A DNA stretch of 64,000 nt from Pseudomonas ceruminis (GTDB taxonomy: Bacteria; Pseudomonadota; Gammaproteobacteria; Pseudomonadales; Pseudomonadaceae): NCBI RefSeq assembly GCF_021602025.1, contig NZ_BQHW01000018.1:1-64000 (forward strand). The letters run 5' to 3'. The position numbers and the translations under genes are program-made. A model generated the notes under the pieces. It was not told the origin of the DNA. It did no database searches and saw only the letters and a list, made by a program, of their open reading frames with translations. Below are positions 61,926 to 64,000 of the stretch, piece by piece (within the stretch, counting starts at the first letter, position 1; each line of letters begins with the position of its first letter).

Positions 61926-62249
61926 ATGCTTCTCGCAATCAACGATCCTGCAGTTCAATCCGCTTTGATAAATGCATTTGCAGCTGTCACCAGTACTGTC
62001 CTGGCTGCTGCCTCGGCCGCTCTGATCGGAAAGAAATTTTCGGACCGAAAAAAACTGGAGCAGTCCTTGGAGCTGTGTCAGAAGGACGTCGAATTCTTAC
62101 TCCAGGTGGAGGCAGAGCATGTCGAGCTCCACAAGGAGCGGGGTGACAAATCCAACAAGCTGAAGGTCCGTGAGAGAGTTAGGGATCTCGGCTTCTCGTT
62201 CTCAGGCAAATTCACACCAGGTCGGCTGCGGCAGGCCCGGCAGAGCTGA
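61926..62249 (+). CDS. Membrane-anchored coiled-coil protein
   Basis: A 107-residue protein (MLLAINDPAVQSALINAFAA), one hydrophobic helix (16-35), then a charged coiled coil (EQSLELCQKDVEFLLQVEAE) and a basic end. Resembles small phage-derived proteins. Unrecognised. Confidence 0.67.
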   Translation: MLLAINDPAVQSALINAFAAVTSTVLAAASAALIGKKFSDRKKLEQSLELCQKDVEFLLQVEAEHVELHKERGDKSNKLKVRERVRDLGFSFSGKFTPGRLRQARQS

Positions 62250-62274
62250 TCGAGATGTGTCCACCCATCAACCC

Positions 62275-62299
62275 AGCCAGGCTATGCCTGGCTTTTTTG
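62275..62299 (+). terminator. Intrinsic terminator
   Basis: AGCCAGGC-tat-GCCTGGCTTTTTT. Confidence 0.88.
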
Positions 62300-62407
62300 T
62301 GCCTGCCGATTACAGACCCGCGTTACGCATCTCCAGGGGCTAGGTCTACCGCAAGAAGGCCTATGGGATTTCTCAACGACCGCCCCAGGTCCTTTCAGGA
62401 GTAACAG

Positions 62408-62677
62408 ATGTCCAAAACGCACAAAAAACCTTGGTGGAGCCCGATCGCTCACTTCGGAGCCCATGGCTTCGTCGGTACTATCATCTTCTTGATCATCATG
62501 GTGCCAGCAGTCTTGCTCAACCATTTGGTCCAATACTTGGCTAAGTTTGGGATAAGCGATTTCACCTTGCTAATTCTCGGGCTTCTCGAACATGCCATTG
62601 TGCTTGTAGATGCTGGTCTTTTCTTCGTCTTTATTTGCATTGGGGCAGCCCGGGCAATCAAGGAGTTTGCTGAATGA
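62408..62677 (+). CDS. Two-helix membrane protein
   Basis: An 89-residue protein, MSKTHKKPWWSPIAHFGAHG start, helices at about 18-40 and 53-80. CAGGAGTAACAG upstream. Ends 4 bases inside the next gene, hence a two-gene unit with the 62674 paralogue. Unrecognised. Confidence 0.68.
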   Translation: MSKTHKKPWWSPIAHFGAHGFVGTIIFLIIMVPAVLLNHLVQYLAKFGISDFTLLILGLLEHAIVLVDAGLFFVFICIGAARAIKEFAE

Positions 62678-62832
62678 ATCAATCATTTGGGTCTGAGTTC
62701 GCTAACGCTGCAAGGCAGGCACCACGAATCTTCTTCGCGCCATTGATGGGGGCTGTAGCTGCCATCAAAGATGAGTTCAGGCGCGTGAAGTACGGTGCAG
62801 ACCAAAACAGCAAGCCGCTGCAATCCAAATAA
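62674..62832 (+). CDS. 52-residue small protein, paralogue 2
   Basis: MNQSFGSEFANAARQAPRIF start, then FAPLMGAVAAIKDEFRRVKY. Same length and motif as the protein at 61665-61823. The start overlaps the preceding membrane gene (ATGA), so the pair is coupled. Both paralogues are neighbours of small membrane proteins. Confidence 0.72.
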   Translation: MNQSFGSEFANAARQAPRIFFAPLMGAVAAIKDEFRRVKYGADQNSKPLQSK

Positions 62833-62870
62833 ACGCTCAGCAGAGCTACCTATAAAGTAACGCTAAATCC

Positions 62871-62902
62871 GACCCACCATCCTAGATGGTGGGTCTTTTT
62901 TT
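62871..62902 (+). terminator. Intrinsic terminator
   Basis: GACCCACCATC-cta-GATGGTGGGTCTTTTTTTT. Confidence 0.9.
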
Positions 62903-62999
62903 TGGTTCTGATTTTCGGTGCCGCCGTGTCCTCCCAGGCGCTGCTTGCGGGCAATGAGCGGCAAGAGGCTGGAAGATTTGCACCGACTCTATAGCCGTA

Positions 63000-63018
63000 T
63001 GCGTACGCGTTATGTATT
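63000..63018 (+). promoter_or_regulatory. TACGTGTTA motif, site 6
   Basis: TGCGTACGCGTTATGTATT, about 45 bp before the TTG at 63061, nearly the same as site 3. The spacing suits a -10 region. Confidence 0.6.
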
Positions 63019-63060
63019 CTTGTACCTGGTAATTTCTTGGAACCGATAGGAGCGTTCAAT

Positions 63061-63537
63061 TTGGCCAACACACTCGAATTCGAGGTCGGCGCCGGCTACG
63101 AGGTGGCCAACCCACCCAAGCTTGCTGTTGGTGACGATCAGCACCACCAGCTCTCTCGTTTTTTCACTGTGCTGGCCACCGACGAGCACGGGGTGTCGGT
63201 GTATGACGGGTGGTACGGTGAGGGTTTTTCGAGCTTGCATCTCCCGCATGATGTCCTTGCGCAGCTTGACGTGACGAGGCTGCCGTCCCGAGGTGAGGCC
63301 GGAGCTGCGGACTTGGCCAACGCTATCGCTACCTCAGCCGCCGCTGCCATCGAGCGCCGTGACCAGGTGAAGGAGCACGGTGCTGCTGAGCAAAGCGTGC
63401 ACGCCTCGCAACGATTCTTCGTGCAGTTCTTCTCCGGCCAGATCAGGGGGCTCGCCTCCAAAGGGCTGATAAACCCAGACCTTGCAGTTCAGATGATCAG
63501 CCTGTCGACCGGGGTGGAGCTTACTGTCGGTGAATAG
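63061..63537 (+). CDS. 158-residue hypothetical protein (TTG start)
   Basis: MANTLEFEVGAGYEVANPPK from TTG 63061, chosen because ATAGGAGCG lies 7 bases upstream. A strand-rich first part (FFTVLATDEHGVSVYDGWYG) and a helical end. Overlaps the next gene by 8 bases. First gene downstream of motif site 6. Unrecognised. Confidence 0.64.
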   Translation: MANTLEFEVGAGYEVANPPKLAVGDDQHHQLSRFFTVLATDEHGVSVYDGWYGEGFSSLHLPHDVLAQLDVTRLPSRGEAGAADLANAIATSAAAAIERRDQVKEHGAAEQSVHASQRFFVQFFSGQIRGLASKGLINPDLAVQMISLSTGVELTVGE

Positions 63538-63793
63538 TCGAGGGCGATTCTTCTCTCTGCGCATCGCTATAGCTGCCGTTGCCACTGTCTGCGCTGTTGC
63601 TGCTGTCGGCCTGATCCTGTTCAAACCTTGGGCCCAGCGTGGCTTCGAGGTAGCAGCAGCTAAGCCGGTGGGGCGGTACTGCCTGATCAAGCCAGGTGAG
63701 CACCGGACCCATTGCGAGGGCGAGGATACCGGCCCCAGGGACCCAGTATTAGCAGCCATCAAAACCATGTCTCAACAAGGGGGGCGGCCGTGA
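63530..63793 (+). CDS. Membrane-anchored protein (GTG start)
   Basis: An 87-residue protein, MNSRGRFFSLRIAIAAVATV start, one hydrophobic helix (11-31), then a periplasmic or cytoplasmic tail with two Cys (RYCLIKPG and THCEGED). Overlaps the preceding gene. Unrecognised. Confidence 0.64.
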   Translation: MNSRGRFFSLRIAIAAVATVCAVAAVGLILFKPWAQRGFEVAAAKPVGRYCLIKPGEHRTHCEGEDTGPRDPVLAAIKTMSQQGGRP

Positions 63794-63857
63794 TGCCACC
63801 TCTCGCCAGTCAAATCGTACTACCTGTTCTGTATCCAACCCAACCTGAGGAACCGCT

Positions 63858-64000
63858 ATGACAATCACTACCGACATGCTCGCTCGTATCGCCGTTGTGG
63901 TGCTGGCCGTAATCATTTCGATCGCTATCAACCGCCGCAAAGCTCTTTTCACTGTGAAAAACGCCTCTGGCCCTGAGCAGGTCCAGGCCATTCAGGGCTT
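63858..64000 (+). CDS. Membrane protein, N-terminal part (runs off window)
   Basis: MTITTDMLARIAVVVLAVII start after GAGGAACCGCT, one hydrophobic helix (8-24), then a basic stretch NRRKALF. The gene continues past the window end. Confidence 0.6.
   Translation, partial: MTITTDMLARIAVVVLAVIISIAINRRKALFTVKNASGPEQVQAIQG

Noticed and set aside
16317-64000. Prophage
   Set aside because: Several small genes look phage-derived, but there are no capsid, tail, terminase or lysis genes.

Overview
The window looks like accessory DNA of a Pseudomonas (or close gammaproteobacterial relative). The evidence is a phosphite-oxidation operon that I recognise as the Pseudomonas stutzeri type, Pseudomonas-like IS5 and IS3 elements, a LexA-type box, and small hypothetical genes of the kind carried by large Pseudomonas plasmids and islands. 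I see no rRNA, tRNA, ribosomal, replication, conjugation or phage structural genes, so chromosome and megaplasmid cannot be told apart here.

Region 1 (1-9.25 kb) is ptxABCDE on the minus strand: phosphite ABC importer, NAD-dependent phosphite dehydrogenase and LysR regulator. It lies between two inverted IS5-family copies, both ending at CTAG on their inner side. The right IS5 is a nested set: its transposase gene is split by a group II intron, and the intron is split by an IS3-family element with a 3-bp GTT duplication.

Region 2 (9.3-16.6 kb) holds a HIRAN-domain gene, then an AT-richer minus-strand operon of four overlapping genes: three large tyrosine-recombinase-like proteins and a small coiled-coil protein. 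It resembles Tn554 TnpABC and the gamma-mobile-trio modules. Its outer end abuts the C-terminal stub of another tyrosine integrase, so the recombinase module and the ptx cargo may form one island inserted into an older integrase gene.

Region 3 (16.6-37.8 kb) starts with a MazE/MazF-like pair. About 20 kb of roughly 50 tightly packed small genes follow, all on the plus strand. Almost every junction carries GGAAA(A)C just after a stop codon, and 24 junctions also carry a structured block of two successive hairpins with a conserved GTAGA between them. Several cassettes occur twice, and a 336-bp perfect duplication runs from one GGAAA to another GGAAA. This behaves like a gene-cassette array, but it lacks an integron integrase and attC core sites. 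It is the best candidate here for an undescribed system.

Region 4 (37.8-64 kb) carries mostly short hypothetical genes in small units on both strands, many closed by their own intrinsic terminator. Recognisable genes are a SprT-like protease, a DksA/TraR-like protein with a degenerate zinc site, an Arc-like repressor, RdgC, a C5 DNA methyltransferase and a decayed HNH-type gene. Three shared cis motifs suggest element-specific regulons: a palindrome around TACGTGTTAtATT (six sites including one in the array), paired TTGTCCTATAG boxes, and an 18-bp palindrome repeated three times around an HTH-like gene.
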